This document shows, piece after piece, positions 1 to 8,151 of a stretch of DNA of 32,387 bases (positions are counted from its first letter, which is position 1; every line of letters starts with the position of its first letter). The position numbers and the translations under genes are program-made. The notes below the pieces were generated by a model. The model was given only the letters and a program-made list of their open reading frames with translations. It had not been told where the DNA came from and did not search any database. The stretch is from contig UQYT01000029.1 in the NCBI GenBank assembly GCA_900545405.1, forward strand, positions 1 to 32,387, written 5' to 3'. The DNA comes from an uncultured Eubacteriales bacterium. GTDB taxonomy: Bacteria; Bacillota; Clostridia; Oscillospirales; Oscillospiraceae.

Positions 1-145
1 TTTTGCCCCGCTTTTTTACAAAAAAGCGGGCGCCGTCCAGGGGCCGCGCCCCTGGTCGCCCGCCGCAGCGGGCGAAACCCCCTTGTGCTTATTGACGCGC
101 AGGAGGGGGTCTAAGGGGGAACCCTCGCCGGGGGTTCCCCCTTTT
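1..145 (+). repeat. Multi-hairpin intergenic repeat, copy 1
   Basis: This stretch is a near-duplicate of 25860-26004. It folds into a chain of stems: 7-30 (CCCGCTTTTT against AAAAAGCGGG), 37-55 (CCAGGGGC, loop CGC, GCCCCTGG), 56-75 (TCGCCCGC, loop CGCA, GCGGGCGA), 77-110 (ACCCCC against GGGGGT around a variable loop) and 115-141 (GGGGGAACCC against GGGTTCCCCC, then a T run). The left edge may be cut by the window. It sits just beyond the 3' end of the minus-strand spermidine-synthase-like gene. Its outer hairpins are terminator-like, so it may end transcription. I see no coding sequence in it. Confidence 0.85.
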
Positions 146-154
146 TATTGTTGC

Positions 155-1744
155 TCACTCCAATAAGCTCATTATCCCGTTCTCTTTTATCTGCCCCCTG
201 AGCGTCTCGAGCTCGGAGGAGATCATCTCGTCGAGCACCCTCATGCCGAGGAGCTCCACGGGCGCTTTGTCGTCCGTGAGGATGAGGCCGCCGCCCTCGA
301 CGGGGACGAGGCCCTCCTCTACGCGGGACATGATGGTGCTCAGCGCATCGTCCTCCCCCAGCGCGCCGATGCGCTCCGCGAGCCGCGCAAAGCCTTCGGC
401 GTCCGCGGTGGCGAGGAGCTCGAGGTTCGAGCCGCCCGTGACCTTAACAGTGGCGCAGTACGGAAAGACCGAGGCGATGGTGTCCATGAGGTACTCGTTC
501 ATCGAGCCCTCGGCGTCCGAGCGCATGGACATGTTCACCACCATGACCCCGCCGGGGTTCAGGTGCTCAAGCACCTCGGTGAAGAACTCCACGCTGGACA
601 TCTGGAAGGGTATCGTGATGTCCTGATAGGCGTCCACCATGATGACGTCGTAGGTGCCGGAGGTCGTGAGGTAGGCGCGGCCGTCGCCCACGACGGCGTT
701 TACCTCCTCCGGCAGGCCGAAATACTCGCGCGAGAGGGCGACGATCTTCTCGTCGATCTCCACGCCCGTGACGGAGCAGCCGGGGAAGTATTTGAGGCAC
801 TGCCCGGCAAAGGTGCCGGTGCCGAGGCCGAGTATGAGCACGTCCTCGCACTTTTCCGCCATGAGCGGTGCGGCGAGGGCGTAGTCGTAGTACATGCCCG
901 TGAGCCCGCCGGACTTCATCATGATGCTCTGCACGCCGAAGGCCACGTTGGTGGAGAGGATGACGCTCTCGTCCGTCTCGCGGACCTGGAGGTAGTTGTA
1001 GATGGACTCGTCCTCGACGGTGAGGTCGTCCTCCCAGAAGGCGAAGCTGTAGTTGAAGGGCATGAACATGAGCGCCGTGATGACGACGGCGATGACCGCG
1101 CTGCGGGCGACCCACTTTTTGCGCGAGATGAAAAAGCCCAGGCTTATGACCGCGAGGATGGCGGCGAAGATGAGGAAGGTCCGCGCCGTGCCGACGGCGG
1201 GGATGGTCACGAAGGTGGGCAGGAAGGTGCCGATGATGCTGCCTATGGTGCCCAGGGCCTCCAGCTCGCCCACGGTGCGGCCGTTGTCGTCCAGGCTCTC
1301 GGTGGCGTACTTCATCAGCGAGGGCGTGACGGTGCCGAGCAGCATGAGCGGCACGACGAAGAGGGCAAAGCAGCTGCCCAGCGAGGCCCAGACGAGGAAG
1401 TTGCTCTTCACGAACAGTGCCAGCAGCCCGGAGACGCCCGCGATGACATAGCGCCCGGCAAAGGGTATGGCCGCCGTCCATATCGCCGTTATCAGCAGCC
1501 GCCGGTAGAGCCGCACAGGGTCCGGGTCCTTGTCCGCCGCCCGGCCACCCCAGACGTTGCCTATGGCCATGGCTATCATGATGGTGCCGATGATGACCGT
1601 CCAGACGATCTGCGAGCTTGAAAAGTACGGCGCCAGCAGGCGGCTCGCGCCCAGCTCTATGGCCATGACCGACATGCCCGAGAAGAAGGCCGTGACGTAT
1701 AAAAACAGCTTTCTGCCCATGACGGGGGCCTGTTTTGCTTCCAT
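155..1744 (-). CDS. Fused membrane/spermidine synthase-like protein
   Basis: This is a 529-residue protein. An N-terminal hydrophobic half carries several membrane segments with an MFS-like loop (GNVWGGRAADKDP), and a C-terminal half is a class I SAM-dependent fold of the spermidine synthase type: VLILGLGTGTFAGQ (nucleotide loop), VTGVEID, VVGDGRAYL and DVIMVDAY. Proteins of this shape are usually called fused MFS/spermidine synthases, and their substrate is rarely known. The usual aspartate-rich polyamine-binding segment is not obvious (DAYQDITIPFQMSS), so true aminopropyl transfer is unproven. I chose the ATG at 1742-1744 because GGAGGTG lies 6 bases upstream. An in-frame start 10 codons earlier lacks such a site. 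It follows the ZIP gene, and its ribosome-binding site is inside a 15-bp stem. Confidence 0.85.
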   Translation of the reverse strand: MEAKQAPVMGRKLFLYVTAFFSGMSVMAIELGASRLLAPYFSSSQIVWTVIIGTIMIAMAIGNVWGGRAADKDPDPVRLYRRLLITAIWTAAIPFAGRYVIAGVSGLLALFVKSNFLVWASLGSCFALFVVPLMLLGTVTPSLMKYATESLDDNGRTVGELEALGTIGSIIGTFLPTFVTIPAVGTARTFLIFAAILAVISLGFFISRKKWVARSAVIAVVITALMFMPFNYSFAFWEDDLTVEDESIYNYLQVRETDESVILSTNVAFGVQSIMMKSGGLTGMYYDYALAAPLMAEKCEDVLILGLGTGTFAGQCLKYFPGCSVTGVEIDEKIVALSREYFGLPEEVNAVVGDGRAYLTTSGTYDVIMVDAYQDITIPFQMSSVEFFTEVLEHLNPGGVMVVNMSMRSDAEGSMNEYLMDTIASVFPYCATVKVTGGSNLELLATADAEGFARLAERIGALGEDDALSTIMSRVEEGLVPVEGGGLILTDDKAPVELLGMRVLDEMISSELETLRGQIKENGIMSLLE

Positions 1745-1753
1745 AAAATGCAC

Positions 1754-1793
1754 CTCCGGCTGTGGTATACGCACAATGATACCACAGCCGGAG
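1754..1793 (-). promoter_or_regulatory. Perfect 15-bp stem-loop overlapping a ribosome-binding site
   Basis: CTCCGGCTGTGGTAT at 1754-1768 is perfectly complementary to ATACCACAGCCGGAG at 1779-1793, with a 10-base loop. In minus-strand mRNA the 3' arm ends in GGAG, which is part of the GGAGGTG ribosome-binding site of the spermidine-synthase-like gene. It lies between the ZIP stop and that gene's start and has no T run in its minus-strand 3' flank. It could therefore control translation or mRNA stability rather than terminate transcription. Confidence 0.7.
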
Positions 1794-1809
1794 CCGTTAT
1801 GGAACTATT

Positions 1810-2610
1810 TTATCCCAGCGCCACGTCCAGGACCATCATGACGGAGAAGCCGATGAGCGTGAAGAGGGCCATGACGTCCTTGCGCTTGTTGGTCTGGCTC
1901 TCGGGTATGAGCTCCTCGACCACGACGTAGATCATCGCCCCCGCGGCGAAGGCGAGCATATAGGGCAAAAGCAGCCGTGCCCTGAGCACCAGGGCCGCGC
2001 CTATGACGCCCGCGATGGGCTCGACGATGCCGCTGGCCTGGCCGAGGAAAAAGGCCTTGCCCCGGCTCATGCCCTCGCGCCGGAGCGGGACGCTCACCGC
2101 GGTGCCCTCCGGCAGGTTCTGTATGCCTATGCCCAGCGCCAGCAGGCAGGCCGCCGCGGGCGTCGCGCCGTCCAGCCCGTAGGCCAGGGAGCCGAAGGCC
2201 ACGCCCACGGAGAGGCCCTCGGGTATGTTGTGCAGCGTTATGCTGCTCATCAGCATCAGCGCCCGGCGGCGGCTCGAGGCTCCGGCCGCGCCGCTCCGGC
2301 GCTCCATGCGCTCCCAGAGCCGGTCGCCCAGATAGAGCAGCGCGCCGCCGCCCAGAAAGCCCAGCAGCGCCGTCGCCCACACGTTCATGCCCAGCGTCCC
2401 CGCCAGTTCTATGGCCGGGGAGAGCAGGCTCCAGAAGGACGCCGCCGTCATGACCCCGGCCGCAAAGCCGAGCATGGCGTCCAGCGCGTTTTTGTTCATG
2501 GTCCTGAAAAAGAACACCAGCCCCGCGCCCAGCGCCGTCACGCCCCAGGTGAAGAGCGTCGCCAGCAGCGCCTGCACCGTATGCGGCAGGGCCAGGAACC
2601 AATCTGCCAT
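1810..2610 (-). CDS. ZIP family metal transporter
   Basis: This 266-residue membrane protein resembles the bacterial ZIP (ZupT-like) divalent metal importers, which move Zn2+ and related cations into the cytoplasm. It has about eight hydrophobic segments. The metal-pathway motifs are visible as SSITLHNIPEGLSVGVAFG in one helix and LALGIGIQNLPEGTAVSVPL in the next, the paired HNxPEG/QNxPEG signature of the family. The ATG at 2608-2610 starts MADWFLALPHTVQALLATLF, the usual family N-terminus. An in-frame GTG 7 codons earlier is possible. The upstream GGGGG run is only a modest ribosome-binding site. It lies just downstream of coaX, past a hairpin, and may be read through from the ECF/coaX promoter. 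Metal specificity cannot be read from the sequence. Confidence 0.9.
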   Translation of the reverse strand: MADWFLALPHTVQALLATLFTWGVTALGAGLVFFFRTMNKNALDAMLGFAAGVMTAASFWSLLSPAIELAGTLGMNVWATALLGFLGGGALLYLGDRLWERMERRSGAAGASSRRRALMLMSSITLHNIPEGLSVGVAFGSLAYGLDGATPAAACLLALGIGIQNLPEGTAVSVPLRREGMSRGKAFFLGQASGIVEPIAGVIGAALVLRARLLLPYMLAFAAGAMIYVVVEELIPESQTNKRKDVMALFTLIGFSVMMVLDVALG

Positions 2611-2631
2611 AAGAAATACCCCCACTTGCAC

Positions 2632-2667
2632 AAAAAGGGCGGCAGGCCAACTTCAGCCTGTCGCCCC
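2632..2667 (-). terminator. Likely terminator after coaX
   Basis: In the minus-strand transcript, GGGCGACAGGC pairs with GCCTGCCGCCC (one mismatch) and is followed by TTTTT. It sits 10 bases after the coaX stop and just before the ZIP gene. It may be partial, since no separate ZIP promoter is obvious. Confidence 0.6.
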
Positions 2668-2676
2668 TTCTGCATC

Positions 2677-3480
2677 TTATGCGTGGGGTGCCTGTTTCGC
2701 CTCTCGGCGCCTCTCGCGCCGGTTGCGCTGCCAGATGAGCGAGAGCCCGCGGAGCAGCATGTAGTCGTCGAGCTCGATGTCGTGCGTGCAGTAGGGTATT
2801 ATCCTCTCGGCGAGGCCGCCCGTGGCGACGACGGCGGCGCTCCCGCCGAGCTCGGCCTCCATGCGGTCTATCATGCCGTCGATGGCGCAGGCCGCGCCGA
2901 ACACGGCGCCGGACTTCATGCACTCTATCGTGCCCGAGCCGATTACGCGCTTCGGGGCCTCCAGCGAGATGCGGGGCAGCAGCGAGGCCGCGTCGGAGAG
3001 CGCCTCGAGCGAGACGGCCGCGCCGGGGAGTATCGCCCCGCCCAGCAGCCGCGAGTTCGGGCCGATGACGGTTATCGTCGTGGCCGTGCCCATGTCGATG
3101 ATGATGACCGGCGGCTCATGGGCGTCCAGCGCCGCCACCGCGCCCGCTACGAGGTCCGCGCCCATCTGCGAGGGGTCGTCGATGCCGATGTTGAGGCCGG
3201 TCTTGACCCCGGCGCCGACGACGAGCGCGTCGTGGCCCGTTATGAGCCGCACCGCCTCGCGCAGCACCTCGGTTAGCGGCGGGACGACGGAGGCGATGGC
3301 CGCGCCCTCAAATTCGCGCAGCTTGACCCCGCGCAGGCTCAGCACCCGCTCCATGAGCACGGCGTATTCATCCGCGCTGCGTCCGGGGCTCGTCGCCAAA
3401 CGCGCAAGGTTGAGTATCTCCCGTCCCTCGACGCAGCCGAGGGTTACCGCCGTGTTGCCCGCGTCCACCGCCAGGATCAT
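2677..3480 (-). CDS. coaX: Type III pantothenate kinase
   Basis: CoaX phosphorylates pantothenate, the first step of coenzyme A synthesis, in the cytoplasm. The 267 residues match the usual family length. The acetate-kinase-fold motifs are all present: the N-terminal phosphate loop AVDAGNT (residues 4-10), the DDPSQMGAD segment with the presumed catalytic Asp near 109, IIIDMGTATTITV around 127-138 and the LLGGAILPG loop around 145-153. The start ATG at 3478-3480 is one base after the TGA of the upstream ECF gene, so the two are probably translationally coupled. Type III enzymes are not feedback-inhibited by CoA, unlike CoaA. Beside an ECF S component it suggests a pantothenate uptake and activation pair. 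Confidence 0.95.
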   Translation of the reverse strand: MILAVDAGNTAVTLGCVEGREILNLARLATSPGRSADEYAVLMERVLSLRGVKLREFEGAAIASVVPPLTEVLREAVRLITGHDALVVGAGVKTGLNIGIDDPSQMGADLVAGAVAALDAHEPPVIIIDMGTATTITVIGPNSRLLGGAILPGAAVSLEALSDAASLLPRISLEAPKRVIGSGTIECMKSGAVFGAACAIDGMIDRMEAELGGSAAVVATGGLAERIIPYCTHDIELDDYMLLRGLSLIWQRNRRERRREAKQAPHA

Positions 3481-3481
3481 C

Positions 3482-4099
3482 TCACACGACTCCCTTCTTG
3501 CGCAGACGGATTATGCGCTCGATTATCGGAGAGAGCACCAGATTTATGCCCAGCTCGATGAGGAAGTTCACGCCGACGAGGCCGAGGAAGATGTAGAGCA
3601 GCGGGTTGGCCTCGTTGCCCGAGGAGCTGACCCATCCCATCATCCACTCGTTGAAGGTGTCGTTGAAGAATACAAAGAGACCGGCGCAGAAGATGCCGGT
3701 GTTCACGATGGGGCTCGCGATGGCGGCGCAGATGACGCCGGCGGTGGGATTCTTCTTCTCAACGGCCTTGTAGATTAGGGCGGCCACCCAGCCGGCGGCG
3801 ATGCCCTTGACGAGGCAGAGCAGCGCGGTGAGAAGGGGGTTCAGGTTCCAGAGGACGGCCCCGCCGAGGTCCGCCCCGGTGATGCAGGCGATGAGCACGA
3901 CCGCGCCGAACACGAAGCCGAGCCAGGCGCCCGCCCTGGGGCCGTAGAGCGCCGCGCCGACCACGATGGGCACCAGCGTCAGCGTCACGGGGAAGGAGCC
4001 TATCTTCACAAACGTGGCGACAAGCTGCAAAACGATGACCAGAGCCGTGAAGATGGATAAACCCACAAGGCGTCTGGTCTTTTCAGTGCTGTTGGACAT
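3482..4099 (-). CDS. ECF transporter S component
   Basis: This is a 205-residue, very hydrophobic protein with about six membrane segments. It has the look of the substrate-binding S component of energy-coupling-factor transporters: a basic N-terminus (EKTRRLVGLSIFTALVIVLQ), a loop with LVPIVVGAALYGPRAGAWLG, and a C-terminal LVLSPIIERIIRLRKK tail. S components bind a vitamin and share a common ATPase/T module, normally encoded elsewhere, as none is nearby here. The ATG at 4097-4099 has GGAGGT 8 bases upstream. The earlier TTG codon is only 2 bases from that site and is unlikely. Adjacency to coaX makes pantothenate the best substrate guess, but that is inference. Confidence 0.88.
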   Translation of the reverse strand: MSNSTEKTRRLVGLSIFTALVIVLQLVATFVKIGSFPVTLTLVPIVVGAALYGPRAGAWLGFVFGAVVLIACITGADLGGAVLWNLNPLLTALLCLVKGIAAGWVAALIYKAVEKKNPTAGVICAAIASPIVNTGIFCAGLFVFFNDTFNEWMMGWVSSSGNEANPLLYIFLGLVGVNFLIELGINLVLSPIIERIIRLRKKGVV

Positions 4100-4153
4100 A
4101 TTCAATTACCTCCTGCTGCTGTTCCAGGTCCAGCCCGGATATAGCGCAGGCCC

Positions 4154-4182
4154 ATTATATAAACAGCGCGGGAAAATTGCAA
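4154..4182 (-). promoter_or_regulatory. Sigma-A-type promoter for the ECF/coaX operon
   Basis: On the minus strand, TTGCAA (4177-4182), a 17-base spacer and TATAAT (4154-4159) form a near-consensus promoter. It lies about 55 bases upstream of the ECF S component start. No riboswitch-like structure is evident in the short leader. Confidence 0.75.
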
Positions 4183-4224
4183 GGCAAAAAGCTGCGCTAT
4201 TTCGCCGCATTTTGGCTGAAAATG

Positions 4225-4255
4225 AAAAACGGCCCGCTTTCGCAGGCCGTTTTTG
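4225..4255 (-). terminator. Terminator after nadE (bidirectional)
   Basis: ACGGCC and GGCCGT arms around a short loop are flanked by A and T runs (AAAAACGGCC ... GGCCGTTTTT). It lies 13 bases past the nadE stop and separates the glyS operon from the ECF/coaX promoter. Confidence 0.85.
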
Positions 4256-4268
4256 TTAAACTCAGGAA

Positions 4269-6161
4269 TTATTTCATGTTTTCGACAGCGCCGATCCAGA
4301 GCGCGTTGGACGCGTCGGAGGGCATCTTGTGGCCGTCGCGCGGGGAGAGCGTGAAGCCCATGACCGCGGGGCCGTCGGCCGAGGCGCTGCGCTTGAACTG
4401 CTGCGCGAAGAAGCGGCGGCAGTAGCTGTGCAGCCAGTGGATGAGCGTGGCGCGGTCGAATTCGCCCTCGAAGGCGATCTCGGCCAGGCGGAGGACCTTC
4501 TCGGGGGAGCCGCCGCGCATGACCATGTGCCAGAGGAAGAAGTCCTGCAGGATGTAGGGGCCGACGGAGTCCTCGCTCTTCTGCAGCAGCTCGCCCTCCT
4601 CGCCGATGGGCAGCAGCTCCGGCGTGACCGGCGTATCCCAGATGTCGTGCAGCGCGGCGGCGAGCTCGGCGTCGTCGCAGGTGTCGGCGACGTACTTGAC
4701 CACGGCGCGGACCATGGTCTTGGTGAGGCCGGCGTTGATGTCGTAGTTGGAGATCTGGTCGCCGTTATAGGTGCACCAGCCGTCGGCCTGCTCGGAGAGG
4801 TCCTTGGTGCCGACGTCGAGGCCGTTGACCTTGTTGGCGATGTCGAGCAGCACCATGGTGCGCTCGCGGGCCTGGGCGTTCTCGAAGACGACGCTGTGGT
4901 CGCCGAGGTCGTGGCCGATGGTCTCGAAGTGCTTCTTGACGCTCTCGCCTATGGGTATGACGCGCAGCTCGGTGCCGAGGCGCTCGGCTATCGTGACGGC
5001 GTTGTTCTTGGTGCGGTCGGTGGTGCCGAAGCAGGGCATGGTGACGGCGACGATGTTCTTGCGCGGCAGGCCCAGCTTGTCCATCGCGTGGGCGCAGGCG
5101 AGCATGACCAGCGTGGAGTCCACGCCGCCGGAGACGCCGATGACGGGGCGCCAGCAGCCGGTATACTCCATGCGCTTGATGAGGCCGGTGGCCTGGATGT
5201 CCAGGCAGCGCGCGGCAAACTCGGCGATGCCCTCGTCGGGGACGAAGGGCTCGCGCTTTATGCGGCGGGTGAGCTTGGTCTCGGCGGGCTCGAGCTCCCA
5301 GGCGTAGCGGGCGACGGGGGCCGCGGCCAGCGTGGCGAAGGTGCCCTCGCGCATGCGGGCGCCGGCGAGGTTGAAGACGTCGAACTCGCTGACGGCCATG
5401 CCGGAGCCGCTCTCGCTCTCGGCGAGGGTCTCGCCGTCGTCCACGACGAGGCAGAGTCCGGAATAGCTCTTGTCCGTGGTGCTCTCGCCGGAGGCGGGGG
5501 CGGCGTAGACGGTGCCGTAGTGCAGGCGCTTGGTCTCGTTGTCGAGCGCGCGCTTGGTCTCGAAGGCGGACTGCACGCTCATGGGCTCGTCGGAGAGCTC
5601 GGCGATGACGGTGGCGCCGGCGGCGCAGAGCGCTGCAGTGGGCGGCACGGGCAGGCGCCTGTCGGCGGCGAACTGGATGCCGACCACGAGCTCGCTCATG
5701 GCGTCCGCGCAGAAGAGCGCCTCGCTCTCGAGGCAGCAGTAGTCGGAGTACTCGAGGTCGATGTCGATGGACTCGCCCGGGTTCAGGCTGGCGAACACGG
5801 TGCCGCGGACGTTGCGGCGCGCGGTGAAGCCCAGGACCTCGCCCTTGCAGACGGCGGCCGCCGCGCTGTACACGGCCCCGCGCGCATAGAGCGGCAGGCC
5901 GACGACGGCGAGCATGTCGCTGCCGCGCGTGGCGTCGGCTATCTCGCCGAGGCACTCGAGCGCGGCGTTCAGCAGGGGCTTCTGGTAGTACAGGTGCCCG
6001 CAGGTGGCGCCGGTGATGGCGAGCTCCGGGAACACGAGGAGCTTCACGCCCTCGCCCTTCGCCTTTTCGATGCATTCGATGATCTTCTCAGTGTTGTACC
6101 GGGGGTCGGCCACGCGAAGTTCCGGCGCGGCGGCCGCGGCTTTGATGAAACCGTCTTTCAT
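4269..6161 (-). CDS. nadE: NAD+ synthase with degenerate glutaminase domain
   Basis: This is a 630-residue two-domain NAD synthase. It amidates nicotinic acid adenine dinucleotide to NAD+. The C-terminal synthetase domain is well kept, with the ATP pyrophosphatase loop VIGVSGGVDST at about 340-350, DLSEQADGWCTYNGD and a C-terminal SPRDGHKMP segment. The N-terminal half is a nitrilase/CN-hydrolase fold that in this family releases ammonia from glutamine using a Glu-Lys-Cys triad. The Glu is present (FPE, residue 46). The Lys position reads Arg (ARR, about 115), and the Cys of the usual ICED motif reads Ala (FAAD, about 165). So it may use free ammonia. The start overlaps the stop of the upstream gene by four bases (ATGA), with no strong ribosome-binding site, which suggests coupled translation. 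Confidence 0.92.
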   Translation of the reverse strand: MKDGFIKAAAAAPELRVADPRYNTEKIIECIEKAKGEGVKLLVFPELAITGATCGHLYYQKPLLNAALECLGEIADATRGSDMLAVVGLPLYARGAVYSAAAAVCKGEVLGFTARRNVRGTVFASLNPGESIDIDLEYSDYCCLESEALFCADAMSELVVGIQFAADRRLPVPPTAALCAAGATVIAELSDEPMSVQSAFETKRALDNETKRLHYGTVYAAPASGESTTDKSYSGLCLVVDDGETLAESESGSGMAVSEFDVFNLAGARMREGTFATLAAAPVARYAWELEPAETKLTRRIKREPFVPDEGIAEFAARCLDIQATGLIKRMEYTGCWRPVIGVSGGVDSTLVMLACAHAMDKLGLPRKNIVAVTMPCFGTTDRTKNNAVTIAERLGTELRVIPIGESVKKHFETIGHDLGDHSVVFENAQARERTMVLLDIANKVNGLDVGTKDLSEQADGWCTYNGDQISNYDINAGLTKTMVRAVVKYVADTCDDAELAAALHDIWDTPVTPELLPIGEEGELLQKSEDSVGPYILQDFFLWHMVMRGGSPEKVLRLAEIAFEGEFDRATLIHWLHSYCRRFFAQQFKRSASADGPAVMGFTLSPRDGHKMPSDASNALWIGAVENMK

Positions 6162-8140
6162 TTAGTATCCGTATCCCTTTCTGTACCGGCGAAGATGTCC
6201 CGGAAGTCCGGGCCGTCCGAACCGTAAAATGTACTGTTCATAAATACGCGCATGGCCTTTATTATGTCCATGCCCTTCTCATCGAGGCCGACGTAGGGCG
6301 AGAAGCAGGGCTCTCCGTCCTGGGGGACGAAGAAGTTCCAGGTCCAGCCGTCGGAGACGGTGTCCACGACTGCGCACATGCTCCAGTATTCGTCGAGGTC
6401 TATGCCCGCCAGTTGCAGCGCCTCGACGCCCAGGAGCGTGGAGGAGGTGTTCATGCGGCTGCCCGGCTCGGCCGGGAGCAGCGACGGGTCGTTCGACCAG
6501 ATGACATAGTCCGTGGAGTAGAGCTCGGCGTAGTCCTCGAGCTCCCAGTCCGCGACGTCCTCCGGGCACATGCCGAGCTCGGAGTACACCGTCGCCCCGC
6601 TCTCGAGCGGGGTGCCGGGGCGGTGGTCGCCGAAGAACACGACGATGACCGGCTCGTCCTGCGCGGCGAGGTGGTCCACCAGCTTGCCCAGGGCCTCGGA
6701 GCAGTCGGCCACGCCCTGGGTCACGGCGTTGAGCACGCCCACGGCCTCGTCGCCGAGGTCGGACTCAAAGGGGAAGTCGTAGCTCGAAAACTTGTCCGCC
6801 GTGTAGGGCGTGTGGTTCTCCATGGTGACGGCCCAGAGGAACACCGGGCCCTCCCCGGCCTTCTGGTCGAAGAGCTCCGCCGTCACGTCGGCGAGGTAGT
6901 CGTCGGAGTAGAACTCGCCGGCGATCTTGCCGTACATGTAGCCCCAGTAGTCCGGCGCGGCGGCCGCCTCCGGGTCTATCGCGGCGAAGTCGCCGGAGAA
7001 GTACATGTCCTGAAAGCCCAGGGCCGTGTACAGCGCCGTGCGGTTGTAGATGCCGTCGTTGAAGGTGTGCAGGTAGGCCGTGTAGTAGCCCGCGTCGGAG
7101 AAGAGCTGCGGCAGGCTGGGATAGGTGAGCAGCTTCTCCTGCTCCCAGCCGTAGATCATGTCGTCCCAGCTGAAGAAGCGGGTGTTGATGCCCGTCATTA
7201 TCTCGAGCTCGATGTTCTCCGTGCCATAGCCGAGCGTGTGCGTGTAAAACTTGCCGGACACGCCCTCGGAGCAGATGCGGTGGAAGTCCGCGACCGGGTC
7301 CTCGGCGTAGCTCACGCCGGGCAGCTCTGTCACGTCGAAGAAGGACTCGCCGAGGACGAAGATGACGTTCGGCTGCTCGTCCTTTTCCGTGTCCGGCAGC
7401 TCCTCGATCCAGCTCTGGGCGTTCATGAGCATCAGCTCCTCCTCGTCCGGCTCGGGGATGAAGCTCTCCTCCCCGCCGAGGACGACGGAGCGCCAGAGGC
7501 CGAGCAGCACGCCGCAGCGGCTGTTGTGGACTATCTGCGTGTCCTGCGCCGCCGCCTGTCCCGAGCCCACCGGGCCGTAGAACCAGCTCTCGACCGAGGC
7601 CGGCACGCAGAAGAGCGACGCAAACAGTATTGCCGAGATCAGCCCGGATATGAGCCCCTCGCGCAGCCGCGGCCTGAAGCGCCGCGAGACGAAAAAGAGC
7701 CCGACGAGCACCAGCAGCATAATCACCACCGCCGCCGCGCTCTCGCCCGAGAACTTCATGGAGGCCTCGTTGAGCTCCATGATGCCGCCCACCTGGGTGA
7801 CGAGGCGTATGTCCTGGACGTACAGCGGCGTGGAGGTTATGAGCATCTTGTAGTAGTTGGCGAAGCTCAGCCCCGCGACGGAGAGCGTGACTATGAGCCC
7901 GCCCGCGAAGATGCTCCGGCAGAGAAAGCCGAGCGTGCAGATGACCAGCCCCAGGAAGGCCGCCGTTGCGACGGCCCGGGGCGTAAAACCGAAAAGCAGT
8001 GCCGCGGCGTCTGCGAAGCTCTGCGTTGTGATAAGCTCCGAGACCGCCGTCAGCACCCAACCGGCCGCGAAGGCCGAGGCCGCGGAGCAGGCCACCGCCC
8101 GCTCCCGCCCCGGTCTGCGCCGGGCGCCGGGATGTTTCAT
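6158..8140 (-). CDS. LTA synthase-like phosphoglycerol transferase
   Basis: This 660-residue protein has about five N-terminal membrane helices (residues 15-180) followed by an extracellular sulfatase-type domain. Such enzymes move glycerol phosphate from phosphatidylglycerol onto lipoteichoic acid or a related envelope glycopolymer. Visible motifs are NVIFVLGESFFDV with the metal-binding Glu near 264, GYGTENIELEIMTG with the presumed nucleophile Thr near 307, and VFFGDHRPGTP near the C-terminal metal site. The start ATG at 8138-8140 has GAGGAA 7 bases upstream, and that site overlaps the glyS stop codon. It sits between glyS and nadE in one transcript. It is LtaS-like by fold. Which polymer it builds is not visible here. 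Confidence 0.9.
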   Translation of the reverse strand: MKHPGARRRPGRERAVACSAASAFAAGWVLTAVSELITTQSFADAAALLFGFTPRAVATAAFLGLVICTLGFLCRSIFAGGLIVTLSVAGLSFANYYKMLITSTPLYVQDIRLVTQVGGIMELNEASMKFSGESAAAVVIMLLVLVGLFFVSRRFRPRLREGLISGLISAILFASLFCVPASVESWFYGPVGSGQAAAQDTQIVHNSRCGVLLGLWRSVVLGGEESFIPEPDEEELMLMNAQSWIEELPDTEKDEQPNVIFVLGESFFDVTELPGVSYAEDPVADFHRICSEGVSGKFYTHTLGYGTENIELEIMTGINTRFFSWDDMIYGWEQEKLLTYPSLPQLFSDAGYYTAYLHTFNDGIYNRTALYTALGFQDMYFSGDFAAIDPEAAAAPDYWGYMYGKIAGEFYSDDYLADVTAELFDQKAGEGPVFLWAVTMENHTPYTADKFSSYDFPFESDLGDEAVGVLNAVTQGVADCSEALGKLVDHLAAQDEPVIVVFFGDHRPGTPLESGATVYSELGMCPEDVADWELEDYAELYSTDYVIWSNDPSLLPAEPGSRMNTSSTLLGVEALQLAGIDLDEYWSMCAVVDTVSDGWTWNFFVPQDGEPCFSPYVGLDEKGMDIIKAMRVFMNSTFYGSDGPDFRDIFAGTERDTDTK

Positions 8141-8151
8141 TTCATTCTTCC

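Noticed and set aside
4329..6227. Antisense open frame over nadE (632 codons)
   Set aside because: Low-complexity Ala/Gly/Asp-rich translation, and the opposite strand holds a clear NAD synthase.
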